From Desulfobacteraceae bacterium (GTDB lineage Bacteria; Desulfobacterota; Desulfobacteria; Desulfobacterales; Desulfosalsimonadaceae): DNA of 37,914 nt. Where the stretch lies: NCBI GenBank assembly GCA_003597945.1, contig QZJS01000001.1:1-37914 (forward strand), written 5' to 3'. This document shows, one piece after another, positions 15,713-23,780 of the stretch (position 1 is its first letter; each line of letters opens with the position of its first letter). The translations under genes and the position numbers were made by a program. Under the pieces are notes generated by a model, which saw only the letters and a program-made list of their open reading frames with translations, did no database searches and had not been told where the DNA came from.

Positions 15713-16075
15713 ATGTCTAATCCAATAACTAAAAAACTACGTTCCGATGCATTTCACAGCCAATCAGGTCTTTGTTATTATTGCAAAAGTGCTATGTGGC
15801 TAAATGATAGAAAAGGGTTTGCCATTAAGCATGCAATCTCAATAACTGACGCGAAACGATTTCAATGTACAGCTGAACATCTTACTGCACGTTGTGATGG
15901 AGGCAGTAATAAGAAAAAAAATATTGTTGCGGCCTGTCTCTTTTGTAACAAAAAACGACATCAAAGGAAAAATCCGCCTGTCCCTCTAAAATATATAGCA
16001 CTCATACAAAGACGGCTCAAACAAGGAAAATGGCATCCAAAGGAGCTACATCACCTTGTATGTCAGGCGTATTAG
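15713..16075 (+). CDS. HNH endonuclease
   Basis: 120 residues. Two zinc-binding cysteine pairs (CYYC, C21/C24; CLFC, C75/C78) frame an HNH nuclease core: AEHL (H56), N70 (KKKNIV) and H83 (NKKRH). AGGAG lies 7 nt upstream of the ATG. Stand-alone HNH proteins of this size are found in mobile elements, phage packaging modules and defence islands. It sits in the AT-rich island after a broken recombinase, so a mobile or defence role is plausible. The target is unknown. Confidence 0.8.
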   Translation: MSNPITKKLRSDAFHSQSGLCYYCKSAMWLNDRKGFAIKHAISITDAKRFQCTAEHLTARCDGGSNKKKNIVAACLFCNKKRHQRKNPPVPLKYIALIQRRLKQGKWHPKELHHLVCQAY

Positions 16076-16532
16076 TGAATTCTCAGTGTAAATAAAACCT
16101 GCTGAGTACAGATATAATTCTTATCCGTCATGACGTGAATTAACGAAGGAAAATAACATATGATATAAATTATAATTTTAAAAATACAGAGAAAATGAAA
16201 TCCGTAAACTATGACAGGATTCTGAAAAGTGCGAAGCCGTGATTCTTGAATATGCTTAACGGACCAGCTTTTATTTGTCAATAATTACGGAGATATTTGT
16301 ATTAATTGATTTGACCAGCCCCTTTGATTTTATACCAGTTGATATGTTAGGGGATCAAAGCAATCAACTGGGAGGCACAAATGTAATGATGATTTCCAGA
16401 GGAGCAGTCATCCGGATTTTCAAAGAAGCCGGGGCCGAAGGGAATGCCAGAACCGATAGCCATAACCATAATATCAGAGAAAAGACGTTTTACAGCTGCT
16501 ATTTTAGTCAGAAACAACATGGGAGTTGATGA
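16076..16532. other. AT-rich stretch without a supported gene
   Basis: A frame is open at 16275-16529 (84 codons), but it has no clear ribosome site at the first ATG and no recognised domain. It ends in two adjacent stops (16527-16532) and then continues in the same frame into the remnant at 16533, so it may be the 5' part of a decayed gene. Confidence 0.4.
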
Positions 16533-16788
16533 TGTTGCACAGTAGCTTCGAAAGAACGAGCAAGCAATATTGACAGGGCTGCTGACATATATGTAAGAAT
16601 TAACGGCACAACGTTATCGGATCTTAAAAATGCTCTCATAAAGGCCGCTGTGCGATATGCGCGCATCAGAACCGACTGGAAACTATTGACGATTGAAGAA
16701 AGAAAAGAGGCTCCACTTACAATCGATGGAAAGAGCGAAAGGCTCGATTATTTCAAGACTAATTATCATAAAAAAGGAGGTGATTTTT
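16533..16788 (+). pseudogene. Possible gene remnant with protein-like coding sequence
   Basis: The frame after the double stop at 16527-16532 reads ASNIDRAADIYVRINGTTLS, then DLKNALIKAAVRYARIRTDW and LLTIEERKE. This has the composition of a real helical protein. It has no start codon with a ribosome site. It then runs into the first copy of the 38-bp repeat, encoding DGKSERLDYFKT. Copy 1 lacks one base compared with copy 2, so the stop found in copy 2 is lost here. I do not recognise the family. Confidence 0.4.
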
Positions 16789-16978
16789 GTGACAGTAGTA
16801 CCCCCCAGTGGACATCGATTGAGCTTCGAGATGGTCAATCGGCTTGATTTACAACAAAAATTGATAATGACGCCTCGTATTAGGGGTCGAATCGATCCCA
16901 AGGAGGTTGAAGAAAAAACATTATTGCCAAAGAAAAAGGATGGAAAGAGCGAAAGGCTCGATGATTTCAAGACATAAT
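16725..16978 (+). repeat. Pair of 38-bp direct repeats 214 bp apart
   Basis: Copy 1 starts at 16725 and copy 2 at 16939. They share GATGGAAAGAGCGAAAGG and the following CTCGAT-x-ATTTCAAGAC, with one substitution and one indel. Each contains the small hairpin GAGC-GAAAG-GCTC. In their own reading frames both encode DGKSERLD(Y/D)FKT, so they look like the 3' ends of two related small genes or a duplicated segment. Confidence 0.7.
16789..16977 (+). CDS. Small protein of unknown function
   Basis: 62 residues from GTG at 16789. The start is supported by a near-perfect ribosome site, GGAGGTGA, 5 nt upstream. The protein is basic, with no membrane segment and no Cys. Notable stretches are DLQQKLIMTPRI and DPKEVEE; the C-terminus KDGKSERLDDFKT is encoded by the second 38-bp repeat. 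DLQQKLIMTP recalls the N-terminus of sigma-54, but the match is too short to use. A longer reading from ATG at 16726 in the first repeat is possible. Confidence 0.5.
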   Translation: MTVVPPSGHRLSFEMVNRLDLQQKLIMTPRIRGRIDPKEVEEKTLLPKKKDGKSERLDDFKT

Positions 16979-17012
16979 TTCCACGGTTCTATCGCGTGGG
17001 AGGTAGAAGATG

Positions 17013-17095
17013 TGACCTGCCCTCCTTGTTTTGTCCAGACCATATATATCAAATTTCTCCCTCTACGTCTGGATCAGTTTTCGGGGGGCAGGTCA
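17013..17095. mobile_element. 83-bp relic with IS-type terminal inverted repeats
   Basis: The left end starts TGACCTGCCCTCC and has TCCAGAC further in; the right end, read inward on the minus strand, starts TGACCTGCCCCCC and also has TCCAGAC. About 20 of 28 positions agree. The pattern is like the ends of IS3-type elements. There is no transposase gene, only about 25 bp between the ends, and no obvious target duplication. It is best explained as an internally deleted IS or MITE. Confidence 0.55.
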
Positions 17096-17444
17096 AACCT
17101 ACCAATGCCTGTATGATCAAATCAAAATTTTCCCGGTGATACCCCCGCCTTCAATGAACTTAATTTTAAAAATTGGCAGTTTACTGCGAGTTTGGCCATA
17201 CCCAGTCTGAGAATCATGAAAAGTGTATCCGCATGCACTTTTGTAATCATGCATGGACCACCGCAATTTTATTGCCTCTGGAACTTAATCGGGAAACCGT
17301 ATATAGTGAAAAAAGTTGTCGATGATTCTCTTATAGGGTGGACCAAGAAACAGGTATGAGTCAGTGAAACCTTTGTGACAACTGATATTTATTTGCAGAC
17401 CATCGGGGTGAATCTTCAAAAACTATAAAATTTTGGGAGGGATA
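17096..17444. other. Gap with one stem-loop, no gene seen
   Basis: AT-rich. AAAAGTG (17219-17225) pairs with CACTTTT (17236-17242) around a 10-nt loop. The 5' leader of the small gene at 17445 is in this stretch, with GGGAGG at 17435-17440. Confidence 0.5.
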
Positions 17445-17654
17445 ATGGACCCAAGATTAAAAAAACTGGACGTGCAAGCTGATTATCGGATTATCATTGC
17501 TGATGCTGCATTCACTCGAAGACTGCGGAAATGGATTGAGCAGGCGGACGGGTATATGGAAAACAAGATAGCCTTTGCACTCCAACAGGAGGGAGCCGTT
17601 CTTTACAACAAAGACGGCAGTGAATTTTCCACTGTTCCCGATAAAATTCAATAG
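17445..17654 (+). CDS. Small hypothetical protein upstream of the PcfJ-like gene
   Basis: 69 residues from the ATG at 17445, with GGGAGG 4 nt upstream. It is a mixed alpha/beta sequence with LKKLDVQADYRIIIADAAFT, a basic TRRLRKWIEQ and GAVLYNKDGSEF. There is no signal peptide or membrane segment. The stop is 10 nt before the GTG of the next gene, so it begins a small plus-strand operon. Family not recognised. Confidence 0.65.
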   Translation: MDPRLKKLDVQADYRIIIADAAFTRRLRKWIEQADGYMENKIAFALQQEGAVLYNKDGSEFSTVPDKIQ

Positions 17655-17664
17655 GAGGTGGCAT

Positions 17665-18054
17665 GTGAAAAAGGTATGCATCAATGACAAACTGAAACTC
17701 ACCTCCGAACAAGAAAAAATGTTCCGTAAAATCTTTGGGAAAGGAAAACCTTTTTTAACCAAATTTGATGAAAACATTGGGAAGCAATTCGCTGAAATGA
17801 CCGGTTACGGGAGACCTGAAGAATGGGATGATTTGTGGGGAGTAATCGGAAACCAGCTTGATAACCTGATGGAACATTACGAAGCGGAAAAAGAAGAACG
17901 TGAAGCGGTTGAACTTTTATGGGAAGAAAAACGAAAAAGCCAAGAGGAAGTCAAAAGGCTTTTGGGGTTGCCCCCCACCAAAAAGACCTTTAATTTCAAA
18001 AAAAGCGTCAATCGAAATGCTGATCAGCAAAGATATTTCGCGGCTGTCCGATGA
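17665..18054 (+). CDS. Hypothetical coiled-coil protein upstream of the PcfJ-like gene
   Basis: 129 residues from GTG at 17665, preceded by GGAGG with proper spacing. The central part (about 75-110) is a highly charged Glu/Lys helix (EKEEREAVELLWEEKRKSQE), probably a coiled coil; the N-terminal half has SEQEKMFRKIFGKG and GRPEEWDDLW. It overlaps the start of the PcfJ-like gene by about 38 bp in another frame, so the two are probably co-translated. Family not recognised. Confidence 0.65.
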   Translation: MKKVCINDKLKLTSEQEKMFRKIFGKGKPFLTKFDENIGKQFAEMTGYGRPEEWDDLWGVIGNQLDNLMEHYEAEKEEREAVELLWEEKRKSQEEVKRLLGLPPTKKTFNFKKSVNRNADQQRYFAAVR

Positions 18055-19333
18055 TGGCCGATACCTGTATATTGATATGCGGCCTCGGCTTGACGTATAT
18101 CTGCGATATGCTCACTGGGATGAAGGATTGATTGTCCATCGGCTTGACGGTAACGGTTGGGAACTCGAAAACAGAGATCCAAACATACTCCTTCTTACGC
18201 CCGAGCATGTATCCAACGTAAACCTGCCCGTCCATGCTTTTATCCAGTCAATCCCGATGGACATCCGCACTACTGTTACAAGATTCGACCACTTGCAGAC
18301 CAAGGTATTGCAACTGCTGGCCGTCAGCAAGGCGGCCAAGGACCTGCTTCAAGATATTCCGTTGCTGTTGTGGCTCTTAGCGGATTGGGCGCAGAACCCA
18401 GACGTTACCATGGGCGATATTAAGACATTGTTGCGGAAAAAACGGGCTGCAATACTATCGGTAATATTATCCAGGGAAAGTGGTGAGAATAATATCAAAT
18501 TTTTAAAAAAAATTGTGCCTCGGGATTTTAACCACCGACAATTTCATTTTATCAGACATTATCTTTACAATGATGGCGCCGGTGCCTTTCGGCATTGGCC
18601 TGAAGTGCCCTATGACGCGTTAGTCATATTAAAAAATCATTTAGAAATGGTTTCGTGCCGGTTGATAAAGGATATTACCTCTTGGGATTACAAGGCTCTT
18701 TCGGCTCTAGCTCCGAACCGATCGCCAATTATCAACCTTATCAGCGATACCATAAGCATGGGCCGCGATCTTGGAGTTGCTGATCCGATGTCAATCATTA
18801 ACCGCTGCGACACGTTGACAGACCTTCAGCTACTTCATGATAAGTGGGTCCGGAAATTCAATTTGCGGCAGACGCCTATCAGTCATGCCCCCCTTTTTCC
18901 TGATCCGCCGATTCCCGGAAATTTGAATATTCAACCCATTATGACTGAAGATGAATTGCTACAAGAAGGCCGTATTATGAGGCATTGCGTGGGTGGATAT
19001 AAATCAAAGGTGCGCGAGGGTAGCAGCTATATCTATCGGGTGATCAAGCCGGAGCGCGCTACGCTGGAAATCCGGAAAAACGGCCGGTCGCTCAGCATAG
19101 GTCAATTCAAATTGGCAGATAACCAGAAACCATCAGAGGCAAGCAAAGCCGAAGTTATTCGGTGGATTGAAGATTTCAAGAAAACAACTTCCGCAGCTTT
19201 TCTATCCATAGGAGAGGAAAAATTGCGTCAAATACCCACGAAAATGCTGCCTCATCATTACGTAAATGGGTTTTTTAATGTGATAAATATTGAAGAATAC
19301 ATCAAAAAACGTGATCTTCAATTGGGGATTTAA
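18017..19333 (+). CDS. PcfJ-like protein, copy 1
   Basis: 438 residues from the ATG at 18017; the frame is open to 17900 but the extra part is the out-of-frame shadow of the previous gene. The C-terminal 130 or so residues carry the PcfJ-type signature: EGRIMRHCVGGYKSKV, GSSYIYRV, PERATLEI and a late NQKPSEASKAEVIRW. The middle is a helical region with many Leu/Ile. PcfJ is named after a gene of the enterococcal conjugative plasmid pCF10; its biochemical role is unknown. The segment from PLFPDPPI to the C-terminus aligns with the second copy at 20754-22019, so they are paralogues. Confidence 0.75.
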   Translation: MLISKDISRLSDDGRYLYIDMRPRLDVYLRYAHWDEGLIVHRLDGNGWELENRDPNILLLTPEHVSNVNLPVHAFIQSIPMDIRTTVTRFDHLQTKVLQLLAVSKAAKDLLQDIPLLLWLLADWAQNPDVTMGDIKTLLRKKRAAILSVILSRESGENNIKFLKKIVPRDFNHRQFHFIRHYLYNDGAGAFRHWPEVPYDALVILKNHLEMVSCRLIKDITSWDYKALSALAPNRSPIINLISDTISMGRDLGVADPMSIINRCDTLTDLQLLHDKWVRKFNLRQTPISHAPLFPDPPIPGNLNIQPIMTEDELLQEGRIMRHCVGGYKSKVREGSSYIYRVIKPERATLEIRKNGRSLSIGQFKLADNQKPSEASKAEVIRWIEDFKKTTSAAFLSIGEEKLRQIPTKMLPHHYVNGFFNVINIEEYIKKRDLQLGI

Positions 19334-19435
19334 ACAGAAAGTCAATAAATGGAAAACTGGTACGTAGATGAAAATTTGGATTTGATCAATGCCTGGGAGC
19401 TTCTGATACTGAATAAAGGGAGATAATTTCACAGC

Positions 19436-20593
19436 ATGAAAAAGTCCCTTCGCGCAAGTTTACTGCTGTTAATCTTCCCCATCTTATCGTGTGCGGCATT
19501 TCTGACGGAAACCCATTTCCCGGCAATGCCCGTCTGTCAATGCATCCCTGTTTTTCCGGATAAAGACGGCTGGTATGGCGGAGATGGGGCTTATTCCATT
19601 GAACTCGATGATCAGCGCACCTTGTGGCTGTTCGGCGACACTTTTGCCTCTCATGAAGAGGGCAGAACAGACCGCATCGGCATGGAGGTGATCCTCGGAA
19701 CTACGCTGGCAATCTCCACATGCACGGCCATCTGTGAATTTGACATCCAGTATTTCTTAAACACCAGAGGGGGAAAATTCGTATCCTCATTCGGGGCTGA
19801 ACATGAATGGCTCTGGCCTCAGGACCCGTTTATCGTCGAAAATGTACTTTATATTCCACTGATATCCATTGCGCCGACCGATAGCACAAGCCTTTTTAAT
19901 TTTATCATCTCCGGTTATCGATTTGCCCGGATAAATGATTTTTCAGCACATGATCCCCATGACTGGCCGGTTGTATATCTTGATATGACACCTGCGATTG
20001 CGCCCGGAATCAATGCCTTTGCCACAACCTCCGTGGTCTATGAGGATCATGTCTATTTTTATCCATTATATGCTCATTTCAGTGATGAAGTAAGCATACT
20101 GGGAAACATCCTTGCCCGTATTCCCTCAAAAAAACTGGATCATCCCATTGGGGCCATTGAATATCTCCATAAAGACGGGACTTGGCAGGATGCGATAGAT
20201 CCATCCGACATAAAAATTGTTCTGGATGCATCTGTTTCCGAGTTAAGCGTCAGATATCATCCTGACAGAAAAAAATGGATGGCGGTTTACCTGACTCTCG
20301 AAAACCAGGGCAATCAGGTATTATGTCAATATGCGGATAACCTTGAAGGCCCCTGGAGCAGAGCGACCCCTTTGGATGCATTTATTTCAGAGGTCGATCC
20401 GAAAAGTTCGCTTTATGACGAAAACACCTTTTGCTATGCCGGAAAAGAGCATATTGAATTTGCCGGAAATGATACTCTGGTGGTGAGTTATGTGTGTAAT
20501 TCCGCGGAAGATGTCGACGATGATGACAATTTTATCCGGAGAAATCTGTTTCTTTACCGGCCAGTGGTGATTCAAGTCCCTTTTTGCAGGTAA
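19436..20593 (+). CDS. DUF4185-like secreted lipoprotein
   Basis: 385 residues. Signal peptide MKKSLRASLLLLIFPILSCA with a lipobox ILSC and the acylated Cys at 19. The exported part begins with DKDGWYGGDGAYSIELD and the signature TLWLFGDTFAS, found in DUF4185/sialidase-like beta-propellers, followed by repeats of aromatic-rich strands such as YEDHVYFYPLYAHF, VRYHPDRKKWMAVY and LEGPWSRATPL. Such proteins often bind or cut glycans, but no catalytic residues are identified here. It sits between the two PcfJ-like genes on the same strand. A GGGAG at about 14 nt from the ATG is a poor ribosome site. Confidence 0.75.
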   Translation: MKKSLRASLLLLIFPILSCAAFLTETHFPAMPVCQCIPVFPDKDGWYGGDGAYSIELDDQRTLWLFGDTFASHEEGRTDRIGMEVILGTTLAISTCTAICEFDIQYFLNTRGGKFVSSFGAEHEWLWPQDPFIVENVLYIPLISIAPTDSTSLFNFIISGYRFARINDFSAHDPHDWPVVYLDMTPAIAPGINAFATTSVVYEDHVYFYPLYAHFSDEVSILGNILARIPSKKLDHPIGAIEYLHKDGTWQDAIDPSDIKIVLDASVSELSVRYHPDRKKWMAVYLTLENQGNQVLCQYADNLEGPWSRATPLDAFISEVDPKSSLYDENTFCYAGKEHIEFAGNDTLVVSYVCNSAEDVDDDDNFIRRNLFLYRPVVIQVPFCR

Positions 20594-20753
20594 TGTGGAC
20601 GTGGCGAATACTGATTTTCAAAAACGCAGCATCCTTCGCCCCTTTTAAACACGTAAATGATCTTGGCCCTGATTAAATTCCGCGCCATCATAAAAATATC
20701 AATTATCATTTATCAAAGTGACCCCACAGGTACTAAAAAATAATGATGAATTC

Positions 20754-22019
20754 ATGAAACCATCTAAAAAAATAACGATTTTTTGTCAGGAAAGTGGAAA
20801 GCGATTCAAATTCTCTCATGAGGCTATTGAAGTTGTTGCTTTATGGCCCAACCCTTCGGGATGGGAAAAAACAAAAAAAAATCCAAATTGGCGATATTTT
20901 CGCCCTTCTATTTCAATTCCCACATGTAATAATTATGATTATGAAATCAATAGACTATCGAGCCAACCGATGTTTATTGATGACCAGTATCTTCTGCCAT
21001 TAGAAACTCAGGCTGAAAAAAATATCCGCCTTAAAGAAATCAATCAATTAAAATGGTGTTCACATATACCGGAGAATATCCGATCGGTGGTGAGGTTATT
21101 TCCAAGCCACCAGTTTCATCTCCTTTCATTTATAGCATATTGTGGCAAACAAGCATTGGATCTTGTCATCAGCAATCCAGCCCTTTCGTATATGTTGGCC
21201 TTAAACTGGGTGTTCCACAAACCCTCTGTAAAAAATCCTCTGAATTCAGCGCATGACCTTTTAATGCCGTATAAAAATCAAAAAAATATTCAAGAATGGC
21301 TAAACTTTCCACCCACAAATGCGGTTAGAAATATTTTATGTAATATTGTGCATGATGCAATAAATGTATCCGGTCTTTTGTCTTTACAGAAAATCATAAA
21401 TCGACCTGATATTTTAAAGATACTATCCCATTTGGAGCGTATTAATGCCAGTATACTACGGATTGTGGCTGATTCTGATTCGCTTAAATTAGTTACTGCA
21501 AATTTTCTTGAGGATATATGCAACGACCGGAGGGATGATAGAGTACCTTATACGGCATATTTTCTTAGGAAATTCATAGATACTTTTAAGTTAATAAAGC
21601 TTGACCGTAAAAAATATCCAGTTGTTGACAGCCATACGACATTGATAGAAATTTCTCGTTATCTGGATGAAAAAGTGCAGAAAAATTTAGACCAAAAGAT
21701 TGACCTTCCGTTTCCAGATCCCCCGATAGAGAGGACTGAAACCATTATCCCATTAACCAGTGGATTGGATCTAATAAATGAAGGATATCAACAAAATAAT
21801 TGCGTAGCCCAATATATTAATAACGTGGCAATTCAAAAACAATTTTATATTTATAAAATTTTATCACCAGAACGATGTACGCTTTCACTGAAAAAAAAGA
21901 ATGACGCATGGGAGGTTGATGAGTTAAAAAAAGCCGGGAATCAGCCTGTTTCAGAAGCCACTGAAAAAATAGTAAATTTTTGGGTTGCATCTCACCAGCA
22001 ATTTACACGTAATAAATAG
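20754..22019 (+). CDS. PcfJ-like protein, copy 2 (diverged)
   Basis: 421 residues from the ATG at 20754; a GTG at 20718 in the same frame is possible, and neither has a good ribosome site. Positions that match copy 1: IPENIRSVVRLF with IPMDIRTTVTRF, LPFPDPPI with PLFPDPPI, NCVAQYINNV with HCVGGYKSKV, YIYKILSPERCTL with YIYRVIKPERATL, and NQPVSEATEKIVNFW with NQKPSEASKAEVIRW. The canonical HCVGGY has become NCVAQY. The N-terminal part (ITIFCQESGKRFKFSHEA) is different. The gene ends 11 bp before the IS256 element. Codon use is markedly AT-rich. Confidence 0.7.
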   Translation: MKPSKKITIFCQESGKRFKFSHEAIEVVALWPNPSGWEKTKKNPNWRYFRPSISIPTCNNYDYEINRLSSQPMFIDDQYLLPLETQAEKNIRLKEINQLKWCSHIPENIRSVVRLFPSHQFHLLSFIAYCGKQALDLVISNPALSYMLALNWVFHKPSVKNPLNSAHDLLMPYKNQKNIQEWLNFPPTNAVRNILCNIVHDAINVSGLLSLQKIINRPDILKILSHLERINASILRIVADSDSLKLVTANFLEDICNDRRDDRVPYTAYFLRKFIDTFKLIKLDRKKYPVVDSHTTLIEISRYLDEKVQKNLDQKIDLPFPDPPIERTETIIPLTSGLDLINEGYQQNNCVAQYINNVAIQKQFYIYKILSPERCTLSLKKKNDAWEVDELKKAGNQPVSEATEKIVNFWVASHQQFTRNK

Positions 22020-22030
22020 TGAGAATAATT

Positions 22031-23356
22031 GACCCTGTAAAAAATTCTGTGTAACTGCCTTTTCTATATCTATGCATGAAATCTGCCCTCAAATTCAATG
22101 GCAAACCGGTTCATGGCCGGCTTCCATTTTTGAAGCGGCATCGTCCATCGTTTCGAGGCGGACATTATGGCCAGGTAAATAATTTTACTGGCAGAATTGT
22201 CGCTTGGAAATATCTTCCGGTTTTTAATCGCCTTTCTGATCACACTGTTGACTGACTCAATGGCATTGGTGATATAAATTATGCGCCGGATCTCTGTCGG
22301 ATAATCAAAAATAGTGATCAGGTTTTCCCAATGGCTGCGCCAGGATTTACTGATGCTCGGATATTTCTTATCCCATTTTTCTGAAAATTCATCCAGGGAT
22401 TTCTCGGCCTCTCCAAGCGTCGGTGAATTATAGATGCTTTTAAGATCCGAAGCGACCTGCTTTTTATCTTTGAAAGTCACATATTTTAAAGAGTTTCTGA
22501 CCATGTGAACGATGCATAATTGTATTTTTGCCTCCGGATAAACCGTATTTATGGCATCCGGAAAGCCTTTCAACCCGTCAACACAGGCAATAAAGATGTC
22601 TTTCAAACCTCTGCTCTGGAGTTCTGTCAGAACCGACAGCCAGAATTTGGCGCCTTCCGTTTCTGCAAGCCAGATTCCCAGAAGTTCTTTGTATCCTTCC
22701 GTGTTTATACCTAATGCCAGATATACGGATTTGTTCACCACTTGCTTATCCTGACGGATTTTAACAACAATACAATCCAGATAAACTATGGGATAAACAT
22801 GATCCAGGGGCCTGTTTTGCCAGGTATGCACCTGTTCGATTACTGAATCCGTGACTTTGGAAATCAGGCTGTGAGAGACATCAGCGTCATACATCTCCTT
22901 GAAGGCGGCAACAATATCACGAGTGGTCATTCCTTTGGCATACAATGATAAAATCTGGTCATCAAATTGAGTTAACCGGGTCTGCCCCTTTTTTATAAAT
23001 TGAGGATCGAAGGTTCCGTTCCGGTCCCGTGGTGTCTGCATTTCCACATGACCGAAATTTCCCTTTAAGGTTTTGGGGGTGTATCCATTACGGGTATTGC
23101 TTGGCTTCAGACCATCTGGGTTATTTTTGGGGTAACCCAGATGGTCTTCGAGTTCGGCATTCAAAGCCGTTTCAACGGTCAATTTTACCAGGCGCCGGGT
23201 GAGATCCGATAAGTCATCTTGAGACTTAACATCTTTTGCAAATTCTTTGGCTAATGCTTCGAGTTGTTTGTCGTCCATGTCTATGCTCATCCTTCCATTT
23301 AAGTTTTGGGTAACTTATAGAATTATGAGCAGATACACAATTTAATTTACAGAACC
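22031..23356 (-). mobile_element. IS256-family insertion sequence
   Basis: About 1326 bp. Ends: GACCCTGTAAAAAATTCTGT (22031-22050) running to GTAACTGC at 22058, and its inverted partner at 23329-23356 (minus strand GGTTCTGTAAATTAAATTGT then GTATCTGC). 19 of 28 positions match. One transposase gene fills the interior. No clean 8-9 bp target duplication was seen (GAATAATT against TTGGGGTT), which fits an old insertion or later deletion at one side. The right end interrupts a flavoprotein gene (23357-23408). Confidence 0.8.
22070..23290 (-). CDS. IS256-family transposase
   Basis: 406 residues, full length for the family. DDE catalytic residues are D172 (YLDCI), D238 (CVDGLKGF) and E345 (TNAIESVN), with the usual LCIVHMVRNS motif in front of the helical insertion. 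The N-terminus (LVKLTVETALNAELEDHLGY) and NTRNGYTPKTLKG are typical. No frameshift or stop is present, so the element may still be active. A start at the second Met (23278) is also possible. Confidence 0.93.
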   Translation of the reverse strand: MSIDMDDKQLEALAKEFAKDVKSQDDLSDLTRRLVKLTVETALNAELEDHLGYPKNNPDGLKPSNTRNGYTPKTLKGNFGHVEMQTPRDRNGTFDPQFIKKGQTRLTQFDDQILSLYAKGMTTRDIVAAFKEMYDADVSHSLISKVTDSVIEQVHTWQNRPLDHVYPIVYLDCIVVKIRQDKQVVNKSVYLALGINTEGYKELLGIWLAETEGAKFWLSVLTELQSRGLKDIFIACVDGLKGFPDAINTVYPEAKIQLCIVHMVRNSLKYVTFKDKKQVASDLKSIYNSPTLGEAEKSLDEFSEKWDKKYPSISKSWRSHWENLITIFDYPTEIRRIIYITNAIESVNSVIRKAIKNRKIFPSDNSASKIIYLAIMSASKRWTMPLQKWKPAMNRFAIEFEGRFHA

Positions 23357-23408
23357 TTGGGGTTCCAGCGATTCCAAGGATTTTGATTTTCAAATCTTTA
23401 GTGTCCAT
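23357..23408 (-). pseudogene. 5' stub of an NADPH-dependent FMN reductase/flavodoxin-fold gene cut by the IS
   Basis: An ATG at 23408 with GGGGG 6-10 nt upstream starts MDTKDLKIKILGIAGTPR. KILGI-G-(S/T)PR is the FMN-phosphate loop that opens NADPH-dependent FMN reductase and iron-sulfur flavoprotein families. The IS256 end comes straight after this loop. The rest of the gene is not on the far side of the IS, which is occupied by the PcfJ-like gene. An IS-linked deletion or rearrangement is therefore likely. Confidence 0.65.
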
Positions 23409-23780
23409 TTTATCGCCCCCTTTATCTGATTTATCGCTTTTGAAATCATGCTCCTCAGAAAAACAAATTTTCACACTCGTTTTATAACCGGATTGTTCAT
23501 TGATATCGAGGTATCAGCCTGCTAATATATTTTAGAATTAATTCGGAATTTCCAACTGTATTCAATGATTGACAATTAAACCCCTTTCTCTGTATTCTTT
23601 ACCAACTAATTACTTACCTTTCAATACGTAAAAGTTATGCACTTTCTGGTTATCTTGCATACTGCGTGATAGTCAGAATCACTTTTTAGAGATCATCTGA
23701 TGGATATAAGGGATTTGAAAACCACGCTCTTAATTTAAAGCACTTAAATCAAGAAAAAAAAAGAAAATTGGGAGGGGATA
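23409..23780. other. Divergent intergenic region before the flavin reductase gene
   Basis: About 370 AT-rich bases. The only promoter-like pair on the plus strand is TTGACA (23569-23574), 18-nt spacer, TATTCT (23593-23598), which would leave a leader of about 180 nt. No gene was seen. Confidence 0.4.

Noticed and set aside
16386-16460. Short similarity to the start of archaeal-type histones (VIRIFKEAGAE)
   Set aside because: Only about 11 residues, then no continuation of a histone fold in any frame.
16789-16977. Resemblance of DLQQKLIMTP to the N-terminus of sigma-54
   Set aside because: Too short, and no other sigma-54 part is present.
19349-19426. 25-codon frame MENWYVDENLDL between PcfJ-like 1 and the lipoprotein
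   Set aside because: No ribosome site, very short, no homologue recalled.
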